The notes: generated by a model not told the origin, from the letters alone. A stretch of DNA of 64,000 nt from Thermoflavimicrobium dichotomicum (GCF_900114055.1 NZ_FORR01000001.1:372001-436000), one strand, 5' to 3'. Positions 8,566 through 19,032 are shown, counted from the stretch's first letter. A program made the numbers and translations.

Positions 8566-9987
8566 TTAACTTTTTCTTTGCATTCTCAGTCTTTTCAATT
8601 TGTATTGCAGGGTCTGTCTTGGAATCCCCAACTTCTCTGCAGCTAACAGAATCTTGCCATCAGAGGTGTTCAATGCTTTTCGAATCAACTTCTCTTCTAC
8701 TTCAGCCAGCACTTCGGGTAGAGTCCGATCCAGGTCAATATTCATATGGAGACAAGTTGCATCGGTCATCTTCAGCGATGCAAAATGAGGAGGAAGATGC
8801 TCCATCTTCAGTTCGGTATCAGTCGCCAGGTGCAATGCCCCTTCGACGGTATGTTCCAGTTCCCGGACATTTCCTGGCCAGTCATATTGTAAAAAAAGAT
8901 CCATCACTTCATCCGAACACCGTTCAACAGGCGAATTCACTTTCTCCTTTAATTTTCTTAAAAAATAGTGGGTAAGGAGAGGAATATCTTCTTTTCGTTC
9001 ACGCAAAGGAGGAAGCTGGATGCGCACAACATGAATACGATAAAACAAGTCCTTCCGTAATCTTCCTTCCCTCACACTTTGCAATGGATCTTCATTCGTT
9101 GCTACGATGATGCGCACATCAACGGAGCGATGCATGGTCTCTCCTACCCGTCTTACAAGCCCATCTTCCAGTACACGAAGTAATTTGGCCTGCAAATCGA
9201 TCGGCATGGCATGGATTTCATCAAGAAACAGGGTTCCACCATCCGCTAACTCAAATAAGCCTAAACGGTCTTCTGCTCCAGTAAATGCACCTTTTACGGT
9301 GCCAAATAGTATGCTTTCAAGCAGTGTAGATGGAATTGCTGCACAGTTTTGGACGACAAAGGATTTTTCTTTTCGTGGTGAACTGGAGTGAATGGACTGG
9401 ACAAATAGCTCTTTGCCTGTTCCGGTTTCCCCAACGACGAGTACAGGTGAAGAAGACAATGCCACTCGTTTGGCGCGTTCAATCGCCTGTTGCATCTTGG
9501 TGTTTTGCGTGATGATATCTTCAAAACAGTACATACGCTTTATACGATGACGCTTTTTTTTCGGTTCCTGGATCTGCTCTTGTAAGTCGATGACTTTTTC
9601 AGACAATTCTTTAATCCTGGTAATATCCTTGGCGATTTCTACTGCTCCAATCAATTTTCCTTTTATCCGGATGGGTAATGTTTTATTGACGGTTGTGATT
9701 TGCTTCCCTTGGCTATTCATATAGGTTTGCTGTTTTTCTTTTACAGGCTCTCCTGTTTTTAATACCTTCAGCAGTGTACTGGTTTTCTCTGTCAACGAAG
9801 GAAAAGCCTCAAGCACATGTTTTCCCAATACTTCCTGAACAGGCAGATCATCGAGCAAAGAAGCAGCTCGATTGTAAAAAACGGTAAAACCGCTTGAATC
9901 CACGATATGAATCCCTTCATCCAAACATTCCAAAACCTTTTTAAACATTTCCTCTGCCGGATCCAGCAACCATTCCTCTCTATACAC
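8566..9987 (-). CDS. Sigma-54-dependent activator (PAS-AAA+-Fis HTH)
   Basis: Enhancer-binding protein that presumably activates the adjacent lysine operon. Domains in order: an N-terminal PAS sensor (about residues 10-125), a linker, the AAA+ domain with Walker A GETGTGKE, the sigma-54 contact loop GAFTGA and Walker B GGTLFLDE, and a C-terminal Fis-type HTH (KILLAAEKLGIPRQTLQYKL). I place the start at GTG 9985-9987 (473 aa), 7 nt after AAAGGAG. The ATG-ATG pair 36 nt upstream has no ribosome-binding site. Without a phosphoacceptor domain, control is likely by a small ligand, perhaps lysine or a breakdown product, through PAS. Confidence 0.9.
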   Translation of the reverse strand: MYREEWLLDPAEEMFKKVLECLDEGIHIVDSSGFTVFYNRAASLLDDLPVQEVLGKHVLEAFPSLTEKTSTLLKVLKTGEPVKEKQQTYMNSQGKQITTVNKTLPIRIKGKLIGAVEIAKDITRIKELSEKVIDLQEQIQEPKKKRHRIKRMYCFEDIITQNTKMQQAIERAKRVALSSSPVLVVGETGTGKELFVQSIHSSSPRKEKSFVVQNCAAIPSTLLESILFGTVKGAFTGAEDRLGLFELADGGTLFLDEIHAMPIDLQAKLLRVLEDGLVRRVGETMHRSVDVRIIVATNEDPLQSVREGRLRKDLFYRIHVVRIQLPPLRERKEDIPLLTHYFLRKLKEKVNSPVERCSDEVMDLFLQYDWPGNVRELEHTVEGALHLATDTELKMEHLPPHFASLKMTDATCLHMNIDLDRTLPEVLAEVEEKLIRKALNTSDGKILLAAEKLGIPRQTLQYKLKRLRMQRKS

Positions 9988-10143
9988 TACTCGACTCCTT
10001 TCTAACTGCCAAAAATTCATCATAAAAGACGAAAATTTGTCACATTAATTCTAGCGAGCCGAAAAATAGGGTGTCCAGCCTTTCCATTTTTCTAGCACTA
10101 TATATCCTGAAAATATGGATACGTTTCTCCCGCGCTTCGAGAT

Positions 10144-10199
10144 GGGTTCCTTCCTCCGTGACGACTTCTGTATCATCAGAGTCACTCCGTAAGGAACCC
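10144..10199. repeat. Long nested inverted repeat
   Basis: Outer 9-bp arms GGGTTCCTT / AAGGAACCC enclose a second pair, GTGAC / GTCAC, and are flanked by imperfect direct copies of CTCCCGC(GC)TT. It lies in the 10024-10287 stretch between two minus-strand genes. No U-run follows on either strand, so it is not an ordinary terminator. A weak minus-strand frame (TTG at 10289-10291 to a stop at 10040, 83 codons) crosses it but codes nothing I recognise, and half of it is the repeat itself. Confidence 0.6.
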
Positions 10200-10287
10200 A
10201 CTCTCCCGCTTGATAGAAAACTGAACACCTTTTTCATCCTTCTGATGGTGTTGCTCGGTAATAGGGTCTTATCATGAATAATGCCAA

Positions 10288-10860
10288 TCAATCCGGCTCC
10301 ATATACGTTTGATGTTCAACCCGTCGCACTTTCCATTCATCTCCTTCTTTTTCCCAAACAATCAACCGATTAAAAGCATCCTTTACTTTTTTTGTTTGTC
10401 CGTCTTGATACTGCAAGGTAACATCCCTTGCGATATCAACAAATACACAAATCTGCTCTCCTTGAATATAACTGGTCAGGATCTCTGTCTTGGTTGGCTG
10501 TTCAAAAATCGTTTTGACTCCAATCTTGTTGGGTTGATTGATTTCTTTTAACTCTTTTGCACGTTGATCCACAAATTGGGAATGCAAGTAAGTGGAAGCT
10601 TGTTGAAAATAGTGTTTCGGCTGCTGATCGTCATAGGAAAAGTATACTTCGGCAAATTTTTTGGATCTTACTTTGATTTGTTCCATTTCTTGTTGACTCA
10701 CTTTGATCTTTGCCACAGGTTTTGGTGGCTCTGCTTCCGTTGCTAAAGAAGGATCCGGTTTTGGTGTAGCCGTGGCATACTTATACCAAACCCAAATCAA
10801 TAAAATCCCTGCAAATATGAAAAAGAGGTAAGGAGGCCTTCTTGCACGCAATCGAATCAC
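10288..10860 (-). CDS. Membrane-anchored TcpC/ConG-like protein
   Basis: A 190-aa protein with a basic N-terminus, one membrane helix (about residues 11-29), a proline-rich linker and a soluble C-terminal domain of about 130 residues. That layout and its pairing with a bifunctional cell-wall hydrolase resemble the TcpC/ConG components of Gram-positive conjugation machineries, which have NTF2-like extracellular domains. Similarity is by layout only; I see no diagnostic motif. It starts 20 nt after the hydrolase gene, so the two are surely co-transcribed. It could instead be a host envelope factor. Confidence 0.45.
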   Translation of the reverse strand: MIRLRARRPPYLFFIFAGILLIWVWYKYATATPKPDPSLATEAEPPKPVAKIKVSQQEMEQIKVRSKKFAEVYFSYDDQQPKHYFQQASTYLHSQFVDQRAKELKEINQPNKIGVKTIFEQPTKTEILTSYIQGEQICVFVDIARDVTLQYQDGQTKKVKDAFNRLIVWEKEGDEWKVRRVEHQTYMEPD

Positions 10861-10879
10861 CGCCTTTGTCTATGGAGAT

Positions 10880-12442
10880 TTATTCATTGACTCCATAAAT
10901 TGGGTGAGTATAATAACTGGGATCAAATTTACTCCGATTGCAAGGTACTCCTTTTCCAATAAAAGGAGTCGGATCAATTCGATCCCGATCTTGGTTTATA
11001 TGCACCTCAAAATGCAGATGGGCTTGTGTATCTGTCATCCCGTTTCGCCCCACTTCTGCGATTTTTTGTCCTTTTTGCACATAATCTCCCACTTTGACCA
11101 ACACCGATTTCCGGGGCATATGTCCATACCAAGTGGTTAATCCATTGCCATGATCGATCCCTACATACCATCCAAAACCAATGGGATCGGAAAGACTGAT
11201 GGGATCTGCCTTTGAAATATAAACTTTTCCCGCTTCTGCTGCAAAAACAGGTGTACCCATTGGTGCTGATATATCAACTCCTCTGTGATAGTACGTTCCT
11301 CGATTTTGCCCATAAGGTGAAGACACACAACCTCCCTGTTTATGTACACCACCGCCCACTTGTACTGGCCACAACATTCTTCCACCAAACGATACGGGCT
11401 TACCAGAGCCAGTTAGCATAACAGAACCTAAATAGAGCTGCGCCTGTTCTTCGACTTGTGCCACTTTACTCCACGACTCTGAAAAGTATTCTGCCAATGC
11501 ACAGGTTAAGGCTCCATAATTTCCAGCTTTACCTTCTTTCACTTCTTTAACGGTCTTCTTTTTCAATTCAACCATACAAGCAGTAGGATTCCCCTGTTTA
11601 CTCGAATCTTCATGTTTCTTTCTCTTTTCTGCCAGTTTACTAGCTACTGATTCGACTTTTTTTCGAATTTCTTCTATTTTTGCAGGATCTACTTTCCCAT
11701 CACCCATTCCTTTTTTGAATTGTTCATAGTACATCGGTACTTTTTTTACATAATCTTGCGTTTCCGGAATAGGAGGAACCTCTGGTGGTCTAGGATTGTC
11801 ATCCATTCCTGAAACTCGAGCCGGTCCAGCATTATATGCCGCTAATGCAAAAATTAAATTTCCCTGGTATTTCTTCAGGTATCTGGCAATCTCTTGTGCA
11901 CCTGCGTGAATGTTTTTAACAGGATCCCAGCAATCTCCATTGGGATCCAACCCAGCCTCCTGACAATTGGCTGGCATCAACTGCATGATTCCTCTTGCAC
12001 CAGCGTGCGAGAGTTCTTTGGGATTAAAATTACTCTCTTGTTTTGCAATCGCTTTAAGGAGTGCTGGATCAACTCCATACTTTGCTCCTGCTTCATGAAA
12101 TACTTGAGCAAATGGTACATCATTTGGAAATAATGATTTCATCTCATTCAAATAATCCCCATCGATTTTATGTACAGCTGCAAGGATATTCCAGGGAATA
12201 TGATATTGTCTTCCTACTTCTTCATAAATTTGTTTGAGTGGCCCAGGGATTGCATCTTGATAACCAAATAATGGAATATCATAAGAATAAGATCCAGAAT
12301 TTGAATCGACTGCAAGAAAAACAAACAGACTGATCAACATTGGAATCACTACGATAACAAACAAAATGAAAAAACCAATTCCTCCAAATAAAAAAAGATG
12401 TTTTTTTCTTCTCTTTGCAATTTTTCCCCTTATTGCTAACAC
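10880..12442 (-). CDS. Bifunctional lytic transglycosylase / M23 endopeptidase
   Basis: A 520-aa membrane-anchored cell-wall hydrolase. A basic N-terminus and a membrane helix (residues 16-46) are followed by an SLT domain with catalytic E136 (AKQESNF), GIMQLMP and AAYNAGP motifs. After a lysine/glutamate-rich linker comes a C-terminal M23 domain with zinc-binding HRGVD and HLHFEVH motifs. It would cut glycan strands and peptide bridges on the outer face of the membrane. The same two activities are fused in CwlT-type conjugation hydrolases, but those use an NlpC/P60 peptidase. The start is GTG at 12440-12442, 7 nt after AGAGGTG. Confidence 0.85.
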   Translation of the reverse strand: MLAIRGKIAKRRKKHLFLFGGIGFFILFVIVVIPMLISLFVFLAVDSNSGSYSYDIPLFGYQDAIPGPLKQIYEEVGRQYHIPWNILAAVHKIDGDYLNEMKSLFPNDVPFAQVFHEAGAKYGVDPALLKAIAKQESNFNPKELSHAGARGIMQLMPANCQEAGLDPNGDCWDPVKNIHAGAQEIARYLKKYQGNLIFALAAYNAGPARVSGMDDNPRPPEVPPIPETQDYVKKVPMYYEQFKKGMGDGKVDPAKIEEIRKKVESVASKLAEKRKKHEDSSKQGNPTACMVELKKKTVKEVKEGKAGNYGALTCALAEYFSESWSKVAQVEEQAQLYLGSVMLTGSGKPVSFGGRMLWPVQVGGGVHKQGGCVSSPYGQNRGTYYHRGVDISAPMGTPVFAAEAGKVYISKADPISLSDPIGFGWYVGIDHGNGLTTWYGHMPRKSVLVKVGDYVQKGQKIAEVGRNGMTDTQAHLHFEVHINQDRDRIDPTPFIGKGVPCNRSKFDPSYYTHPIYGVNE

Positions 12443-12663
12443 AACTTTTCACCTCTCTTTCCCTGCTTCTATTCGTTCTAAAAAAAATGTCTCCTTCTTC
12501 TGACGACTTTTCCATTTTCTCTTGGCGACCTGTTTGCATGAACAATATGCAGTTTTTTCATCCCTGATAAAGCAACATTTCCTCCTATCCCATAATCCAT
12601 TTTCACGATTATATATCTTTCCATTTCTGAAGTAATAGAAACATCGATTTACCTGGTCCAATA

Positions 12664-12697
12664 ATAAAAAAGCCGAAGGAACACTGCGCCTTCGGCC
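12664..12697 (-). terminator. Terminator after argS
   Basis: Arms GCCGAAGG (12672-12679) and CCTTCGGC (12689-12696). The minus strand continues into TTTTTTATT, and the plus strand also has a T-run, so it can act both ways. The 220 nt from here to the hydrolase gene hold no gene I can support. Confidence 0.85.
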
Positions 12698-12760
12698 AAA
12701 TTTTTTATGTGCCATTTCATCACAAGTCATCATCAACAATTCATTCCCACATCTATTGTT

Positions 12761-14434
12761 TTACATCCGCTCAGGTGCCTGTACGCCAACCAATTTGAGT
12801 CCGTTTCGCACAACTTGTGCCACGCTCGCAAGTAAAGCCAGGCGTGCTTGAGTCAACTCTTTATCCTCTGTAATCACACGATGGGCATTGTAATAGCTGT
12901 GGAACTCGGTCGCCAAATCATAGAGGTAACGAACAACTCGATGTGGAGCGAGCTGTTCTGCTGCCTGAGCCACTTCGCTCGGGAATTCGGCCAGTTTTTG
13001 CAAGAGATCATATTCTTGCTCCAGCTCCAATTTGGCTAACTTCTCCGGCTCCAAAGAGGCTGCTAACCCTTTCTCTGATGCCTGACGGAATACACTGGCA
13101 ATCCGGGCATGTGCATACTGAACATAGTAAACAGGGTTTTCGTTGGATTGCGAAACAGCCAAATCCATGTCAAAATCCAAATGAGTATCAGGACTACGCA
13201 TGGCGAAGAAATAACGGGTCGCATCAACACCTACTTCATCCATCAGCTCTTCCATGGTAACGGCTTTACCCGTTCGTTTGGACATTTTGACCAGTTCCCC
13301 GCCCTGGTAGAGCTTTACCATTTGCGTAACCACGACTTCGAGTTGGTCAGCATCATACCCCAAAGCCTGCAAAGCCGCTTTCATTCTCGGAATGTATCCG
13401 TGATGATCCGCTCCCCAGATATTGATTAACCGTTGATGTCCTCTCGCTAACTTATTGCGGTGGTAAGCAATATCGGGCGTAAAGTAAGTATAGGAACCAT
13501 CCTTTTTAATTAATACACGATCTTTGTCATCGCCAAATGCAGTTGTACGTAGCCACAGCGCCCCATCTTTTTCATAGGTATATCCTTTTTCCTTTAACTC
13601 TCCAATTACTTCTTCAATCTCTCCAGATTCATATAATGAACGTTCACTATACCACACATCAAAGGTGACACGGAAGCGCTCCAAATCTTGCCTGATCTTG
13701 GCAAGCAGCTTTTCTCTTCCAACCTGTTGGAAATAGCTTAACCGTTCCTCGCGATCCATCATCTCAACAAGACGATCGCCTTCCTCCTTAACAATCTCTT
13801 GAGCAATCTGAATCATTTCTTGTCCACGATATCCATCTTCAGGGAAAGTACATTCCTTGCCCAACGCTTCAAGATAACGTGCTTCAATCGATAAAGCCAT
13901 CATGCGCATTTGATTTCCGGCATCATTGATATAATACTCACGAGTTACATCATAACCGGCTGCTGTTAAAATATTGCACAGTGCATCTCCGACAGCTGCA
14001 CCACGAGCATGTCCCAGATGCAAATTTCCTGTTGGATTGGCACTGACAAACTCCAGATTAACCTTTTCTCCTCTACCTGTTTCGGACTTTCCATACGATT
14101 CTTTTTTCTGGTCAATTTCCAAAATGACTTTTGTCAAAAAGGAACGATCCAGGAAAAAATTAATAAACCCTGGTCCAGCTATTTGCACTTCACGAATGGA
14201 TGCCTTACCCTGATCCAATTTTTCTACTATCGCAGCTGCGATTTCACGTGGGTTACGCCGAGCAATCCTTGTCAGCTGCATCGCAATATTGGTTGCCAGG
14301 TCTCCATGGGCTTTTTCACGCGGAATTTCCAAATGGACTTCTGGAATTTCTGCTTCATGGACCAATCCTGCATCAATCACTGCACGACGAATCTCTTCTT
14401 TTAAAGTCTCCTTCATTTGCTCAAGTACGCTCAT
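12761..14434 (-). CDS. argS: Arginyl-tRNA synthetase
   Basis: Class I synthetase (557 aa) charging tRNA-Arg. The N-terminal additional domain typical of ArgRS is followed by the HIGH-type motif HLGH (139-142), the KMSK loop (383-386) and the helical DALR anticodon-binding domain at the C-terminus ([17 protein letters not shown]). The ATG overlaps the preceding DUF1934 gene by 14 bp, an arrangement shared with Bacillus (ywiB-argS). No T-box leader is visible, so it appears to be expressed from the upstream gene. Confidence 0.97.
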   Translation of the reverse strand: MSVLEQMKETLKEEIRRAVIDAGLVHEAEIPEVHLEIPREKAHGDLATNIAMQLTRIARRNPREIAAAIVEKLDQGKASIREVQIAGPGFINFFLDRSFLTKVILEIDQKKESYGKSETGRGEKVNLEFVSANPTGNLHLGHARGAAVGDALCNILTAAGYDVTREYYINDAGNQMRMMALSIEARYLEALGKECTFPEDGYRGQEMIQIAQEIVKEEGDRLVEMMDREERLSYFQQVGREKLLAKIRQDLERFRVTFDVWYSERSLYESGEIEEVIGELKEKGYTYEKDGALWLRTTAFGDDKDRVLIKKDGSYTYFTPDIAYHRNKLARGHQRLINIWGADHHGYIPRMKAALQALGYDADQLEVVVTQMVKLYQGGELVKMSKRTGKAVTMEELMDEVGVDATRYFFAMRSPDTHLDFDMDLAVSQSNENPVYYVQYAHARIASVFRQASEKGLAASLEPEKLAKLELEQEYDLLQKLAEFPSEVAQAAEQLAPHRVVRYLYDLATEFHSYYNAHRVITEDKELTQARLALLASVAQVVRNGLKLVGVQAPERM

Positions 14435-14858
14435 TTTCCTTCCCCTCTATCCATTGAATAGTTAACTGATAACGTCCCATTTTTTCCTGACCCATCGTTA
14501 AGTGAAAAGAAAAAGAGATCCTGCCATTTGGCGGTTTCCACTCACGTATATAATCAAGGGTGGTTACATCCATTTCTGTTTGTCCTGCTGGCGTATGAAC
14601 CATGCTGGTAATGGTTTGGTGCGGCCGGTAAGTTTGCCGATAGGAAACCGCACCATGACGAATCACCATTAAATAATCAGGCCATGATTTTACAGTTGTC
14701 CGTGTCTCATCTTCTGTTCCCGTATTTTCCCTATACCTCAATACCCATTCATCTTCACGTACATCAAGCTGCCCTTCTGCCTGTTGTTGAATGACTTCTG
14801 GTTCCCCTTCTCCTTCATGGTAGATCACCGATTTGATCTGGATCTGTACGGGAATCAA
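14421..14858 (-). CDS. DUF1934 (YwiB-like) beta-barrel protein
   Basis: A 145-aa protein matching the DUF1934/YwiB family in size, sequence style and position directly before argS. The family folds as a small calycin-like beta-barrel of unknown role. The start is TTG at 14856-14858, preceded by AGGGG about 9 nt upstream. First gene of the two-gene argS operon. Confidence 0.85.
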   Translation of the reverse strand: MIPVQIQIKSVIYHEGEGEPEVIQQQAEGQLDVREDEWVLRYRENTGTEDETRTTVKSWPDYLMVIRHGAVSYRQTYRPHQTITSMVHTPAGQTEMDVTTLDYIREWKPPNGRISFSFHLTMGQEKMGRYQLTIQWIEGKENERT

Positions 14859-14942
14859 ACTGAATACCCCTTTCCTACTCTTACAGGTATATTATCACTT
14901 CTTCATTGGTTCGCCAATGACGAAAGCCGAAGAGAGAAATGA

Positions 14943-14977
14943 ATAAAAGCCTTCCCCGTTCATCAAAAAGGAAGGCT
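14943..14977 (-). terminator. Terminator after speB
   Basis: An 8-bp stem AGCCTTCC / GGAAGGCT (14948-14977) is followed on the minus strand by TTTTATTC. It closes the speE-speB transcript. Confidence 0.8.
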
Positions 14978-15061
14978 CCCATGATGCGCTAGAATGGCAA
15001 GAGAACGGCACGATTTCCAAACCAGATCGCCTTTATAGACAAGTGCAGATCATCCCACACA

Positions 15062-15934
15062 TTATTTAACCCATCCTAGCAAGATCTCACGGATCAGCTT
15101 GGCGGCCACCACTGCGGTCTGTTCAGTTGGATCATAAGCGGGAGCTACTTCTACCACATCGGCCCCTACTACTCGTACTTCTGAACGTGCAATGGCATGG
15201 ATGGCTGCCAACATTTCTTTGGTATCGATCCCTCCGGGTTCTTGGGTACCTGTACCTGGAGCGAATGCAGGATCGAGAGCATCAATATCGATCGTTACAT
15301 AAACAGGTCGCCCAGCCAGCTCAGGCAGGCTCTTTTTCAGTGGTTCCAATACATCAAACGGATAGAAGTGAATTCCTGCTTCTTCAGCATATATCACTTC
15401 CTCCTTGGTCATGGAACGAATGCCGAATTGATATACATTCTCGCCACCGATCAACTCAGCGATTTTTCTTAGTGGTGTTGCATGCGAATAAATTTCTCCT
15501 TCATAATCCACCCGCAAATCTGCATGTGCATCAATATGGATGACTGCCAAATCAGGATAATGATTGTAAACCTCTCTTACAACCGGCCAGGTAACGAGGT
15601 GTTCCCCGCCCATTCCGATCGGGATTATTTTCCGCTCCAGTACTTTACTCACAAATTCACCGATCTGTTGCAAGCTTCGCTCAGGATTCCCAAAAGCAAG
15701 CGGAATGTCTCCTGCATCATAATAGGTAACCTCTTTTAGCTCCCGGCGCAAATAATGGCTATATTCTTCCAGTACAATCGAGGACTCCCGAATACGAGCT
15801 GGCCCAAAACGGGAACCTGGACGAAAGCTGACTGTCCAATCCATCGGCATGCCATAAATGACTGCTTGTGCTTTGTCCAAATCCATACTCGCTCCGATAA
15901 ATACATTACCGGAATAAGCTTCATCAAAGCGCAT
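15062..15934 (-). CDS. speB: Agmatinase
   Basis: Ureohydrolase (290 aa) that hydrolyses agmatine to putrescine and urea using two manganese ions. The metal ligand motifs are all present: GGEH (about residue 112), DAHADLR and DIDALDPAFAPGTGT. It starts 3 nt after speE, with GGGGGAA inside the speE end as ribosome-binding site. With SpeE it forms the agmatine-to-spermidine route; arginine decarboxylase is not in the window. Confidence 0.95.
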   Translation of the reverse strand: MRFDEAYSGNVFIGASMDLDKAQAVIYGMPMDWTVSFRPGSRFGPARIRESSIVLEEYSHYLRRELKEVTYYDAGDIPLAFGNPERSLQQIGEFVSKVLERKIIPIGMGGEHLVTWPVVREVYNHYPDLAVIHIDAHADLRVDYEGEIYSHATPLRKIAELIGGENVYQFGIRSMTKEEVIYAEEAGIHFYPFDVLEPLKKSLPELAGRPVYVTIDIDALDPAFAPGTGTQEPGGIDTKEMLAAIHAIARSEVRVVGADVVEVAPAYDPTEQTAVVAAKLIREILLGWVK

Positions 15935-15937
15935 GGC

Positions 15938-16783
15938 TTATTCCCCCTTGTCCGTTAGCAACTCTTGTACAAATACAGGTAGCTGAAAAACAGACTTATG
16001 CAATCCAGGGTGATAGTAACGTGTATCAAAAGACTGCAATTGACTTTCATCCACTTCGAGCGGATCATACTTTTTCGAACCAATGGTGAAGCTCCACAGA
16101 CCACTTGGATAAGTAGGAATCGAAGCTGTGTAAAGGCGAGTAATTGGGAAGGTCGCTGAAATATCCCGGAACACTCTTCGAATCAAATCCCGGTTAAACC
16201 AAGGAGATTCAGTTTGAGCAACCATGATTCCATCTTCTTTTAATGCTTCTTTAATCCCTTCGTAAAAAGACTTCTGGAACAATCCCACTGCAGGACCCAC
16301 CGGCTCGGTTGAATCTACCAAAATGACATCATACTTGTTTTTGTTTTCCGCAATATGCCGAATGCCATCAGTCACTTGAATTTCTACCCGTGGATCAGAC
16401 AGTCCACCAGCAATCTGCGGGAAATAGTTTTGAGCTGCTTCAATGACCTTTCCATCAATCTCAGCCAAAACTGCTTTTTCCACACTCGAGTAGCGCAAAA
16501 TTTCCCGAATGGCTCCGCCATCTCCTCCTCCGACAACCAGTACATGTTTCGGATTCGGATGTGTATTCATTGCAATATGTGTAATCATTTCATGATAAAC
16601 AAACTCATCTTCATCTGTAGTCATGACCATTCCATCCAAAACCATCATCTTACCAAACTGTTCAGTCTCAATAATATCCAGTTTTTGAAATTCTGTCTGT
16701 TCATGGTGCAAAGTCCTTTTAATTTTACTGGTGATCCCATGACTTGGAGTTTGTTTTTCTGTATACCACAATTCCATATCCAT
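15938..16783 (-). CDS. speE: Spermidine synthase
   Basis: Aminopropyltransferase (281 aa) making spermidine from putrescine and decarboxylated SAM. Motifs seen: [18 protein letters not shown] near the N-terminus, the nucleotide-binding [10 protein letters not shown], and the catalytic DSTEP. A second in-frame ATG two codons on (MELWYTEK) is also possible, since GGAG lies 10 nt before the first. First gene of speEB, divergent from the PBP gene as in Bacillus. Confidence 0.95.
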   Translation of the reverse strand: MDMELWYTEKQTPSHGITSKIKRTLHHEQTEFQKLDIIETEQFGKMMVLDGMVMTTDEDEFVYHEMITHIAMNTHPNPKHVLVVGGGDGGAIREILRYSSVEKAVLAEIDGKVIEAAQNYFPQIAGGLSDPRVEIQVTDGIRHIAENKNKYDVILVDSTEPVGPAVGLFQKSFYEGIKEALKEDGIMVAQTESPWFNRDLIRRVFRDISATFPITRLYTASIPTYPSGLWSFTIGSKKYDPLEVDESQLQSFDTRYYHPGLHKSVFQLPVFVQELLTDKGE

Positions 16784-16980
16784 CCAAAATCAACTCCTCT
16801 ATGTATGTGCTTCCGATAGATTGGAAACCTGCTTAATAGCATAATTCATGTTTCTCACAGATACAATCTTTTTCCAAGCGAACCGATTAAAGATTTATGT
16901 CAGGTATATTTTTCCTTTGACTATCAAATAATATGCTTGCCTTCATCATTGAAACCATCAAGTCAAAGGAGAAGCAAAGA

Positions 16981-19032
16981 ATGGGCGATCGCTCCTGTTC
17001 ACAAATCGATTCACGTTTGGAACAACTACTAATCTGGCGCGTACTCAAGCATACCAGCCGATGGCTTAAAACCATTATTTATGCTTCTTTCGTTGGAGGA
17101 ATCGGTCTGGGTCTCTTCCTTGTCTATCTTAAGTCACATCCTCTTCCCCCTCCAGATATACATCTTGCGACCAAAATTTATGACGACCAAGGTCAATTGA
17201 TCAATCAGGCAGAACAAGGAAAACCACATGATCCCATTCAACTGGATTCGCTCCCCAAACATTTGATTCAGGCAACTCTGGCTGCTGAGGATCGAACTTT
17301 CTACCAGCATGCTGGCTTTTCCTTACACGGAATTGCCCGGGCTGCCTGGATTAACCTGAAGTCAGGGGAGATTGTTCAAGGAGCCAGTACAATCACTCAA
17401 CAATTGGCTCGTAATCTATACCTAACCCATGACCGAACCTGGGCCCGAAAAATGAAAGAAGCGATGTTAACTGTTCAGCTCGAGTTACATTACTCCAAAA
17501 ACCAGATTTTGCAATTATATTTTAACCATATATACTACGGTCATGGTGCTTATGGCGCCCAACAGGCTTCCCATCTTTACTTCAACAAACCCGTCCGGCA
17601 GCTTTCCCTTGCAGAAAGTGCTTTTTTAGCTGGCCTCCCAAGGGGACCTGAATATTATTCTCCTTATAGTCACTTTGATCATGCCAAGAAACGTCAAGAA
17701 CATATTTTAGATCTCATGGTTAAAAATCAAATGGTCTCCAAAAAGCAAGCTGAACAAGCCAAGCAAGCAACCATCTCCATTATTCCTCCGAAAAAAGTGG
17801 TTCATCCAAGCACAAGGGCCAACTATTTTCGTGATTATATTATCCGAACAGCGATTATGGAATACGGCCTGGACGAGAATCTGGTTAGACATGGTGGGCT
17901 CAAGATTTATACCACGCTTAATTCTGAAATACAACAACAAGCCGAACAAGCGGTAACCAAATATCTCCAAGATCAAGGGGATTTACAAGGGGCATTAGTA
18001 GCTGTTGATCCACATACAGGCCATATCAAGGCAATGGTCGGTGGCAAAGATTATCGCCAATCGCCGTTTAATCGGGCTTTCGCACAACGCCAACCCGGTT
18101 CTTCCTTTAAACCCATTGTCTATCTAAGTGCTCTTGAAAGCGGCTATACTCCTTTAACCAAAATTTTTAGCCGCCCCACTTCTTTCGTTTATCAGGGAGG
18201 CATTTATCAACCTTCCAATTTCCACGGCCAATATCCAAATCGACCGATTTCTATGCGTGAAGCGATTGCTCAATCCGACAACATATATGCTGTGAGCACC
18301 TTATTCCAAATTGGAATCGATAGAGTGATCGATGCTGCCAAAAAGCTTGGCATCAAAAGTGAACTTCGCCCCACTCCTTCTCTTGCTTTGGGCAGCTATG
18401 CAGTCACACCTTATGAGATGGCTCAGGCATACAGTACATTAGCCTCTGGAGGTGTATTCCATCCACTTTCAGGTATTGTAAAAATCGTAGATATGGACGG
18501 CCATGTACTTGTGGAAGAAAAAAGAAGTGCAAAGCAAGTGACTACATCTGGACACGCTTATGTCTTAACCCACCTACTTTCTAGTGTTTTTGAACCTGGT
18601 GGAACAGCTCATCGTGTTCGACAAATCTTTACACGTCCCGCCGCCGGAAAAACCGGATCAACCGATTGGGATAGCTGGCTGGCTGGTTATACTCCTGACT
18701 TAGTGACCACTGTATGGATCGGATATGACCGTGGCAAAAAATTACCTACAGAAAAAACACGAATCGCACAATACATTTGGGCTTCTTTTATGAAGCAAGC
18801 AACCAGTAAACAACCAACCCGAATTTTCCCAATCCCACCAGATGCAAGAGGAGTATACATTGATCAAGAGACTGGCTATTTAGCTACACCACATTGTCCA
18901 AAGACAAGAATGGAATATTTCGTCAAGGGAACAGAACCTGTAATCTCTTGCCCAGTTCATCCAATGACTCACTCTGGACATTCAGAAGAACCTTCTCTCT
19001 GGGAAAAAATCTGGAACTGGTTTCAGCAATAA
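16981..19032 (+). CDS. pbpG: Class A penicillin-binding protein (PbpG-like)
   Basis: Bifunctional peptidoglycan synthase of 683 aa. Membrane helix at about residues 30-50; GT51 glycosyltransferase with catalytic E in AAEDRTFYQH (about 103) and GASTITQQLARN; transpeptidase with SxxK in GSSFKP (about 372), SDN, and KTGS (about 556). The ATG at 16981 follows AAAGGAG by 9 nt; an in-frame ATG 48 nt upstream lacks such a site. The same gene beside speE in Bacillus (pbpG/ywhE) is a sporulation PBP, so a forespore role is likely but inferred; no clear sigma-G promoter could be fixed. Confidence 0.88.
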   Translation: MGDRSCSQIDSRLEQLLIWRVLKHTSRWLKTIIYASFVGGIGLGLFLVYLKSHPLPPPDIHLATKIYDDQGQLINQAEQGKPHDPIQLDSLPKHLIQATLAAEDRTFYQHAGFSLHGIARAAWINLKSGEIVQGASTITQQLARNLYLTHDRTWARKMKEAMLTVQLELHYSKNQILQLYFNHIYYGHGAYGAQQASHLYFNKPVRQLSLAESAFLAGLPRGPEYYSPYSHFDHAKKRQEHILDLMVKNQMVSKKQAEQAKQATISIIPPKKVVHPSTRANYFRDYIIRTAIMEYGLDENLVRHGGLKIYTTLNSEIQQQAEQAVTKYLQDQGDLQGALVAVDPHTGHIKAMVGGKDYRQSPFNRAFAQRQPGSSFKPIVYLSALESGYTPLTKIFSRPTSFVYQGGIYQPSNFHGQYPNRPISMREAIAQSDNIYAVSTLFQIGIDRVIDAAKKLGIKSELRPTPSLALGSYAVTPYEMAQAYSTLASGGVFHPLSGIVKIVDMDGHVLVEEKRSAKQVTTSGHAYVLTHLLSSVFEPGGTAHRVRQIFTRPAAGKTGSTDWDSWLAGYTPDLVTTVWIGYDRGKKLPTEKTRIAQYIWASFMKQATSKQPTRIFPIPPDARGVYIDQETGYLATPHCPKTRMEYFVKGTEPVISCPVHPMTHSGHSEEPSLWEKIWNWFQQ

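Noticed and set aside
10040-10291. 83-codon minus-strand frame between the activator and the TcpC-like gene
   Set aside because: Starts with TTG at the preceding stop, is built largely from an inverted repeat, and encodes no recognisable protein.
12449-12739. 96-codon frame upstream of the lytic transglycosylase gene
   Set aside because: It spans the argS terminator and lacks a ribosome-binding site; an overlapping 40-codon frame in the same gap is no better supported.
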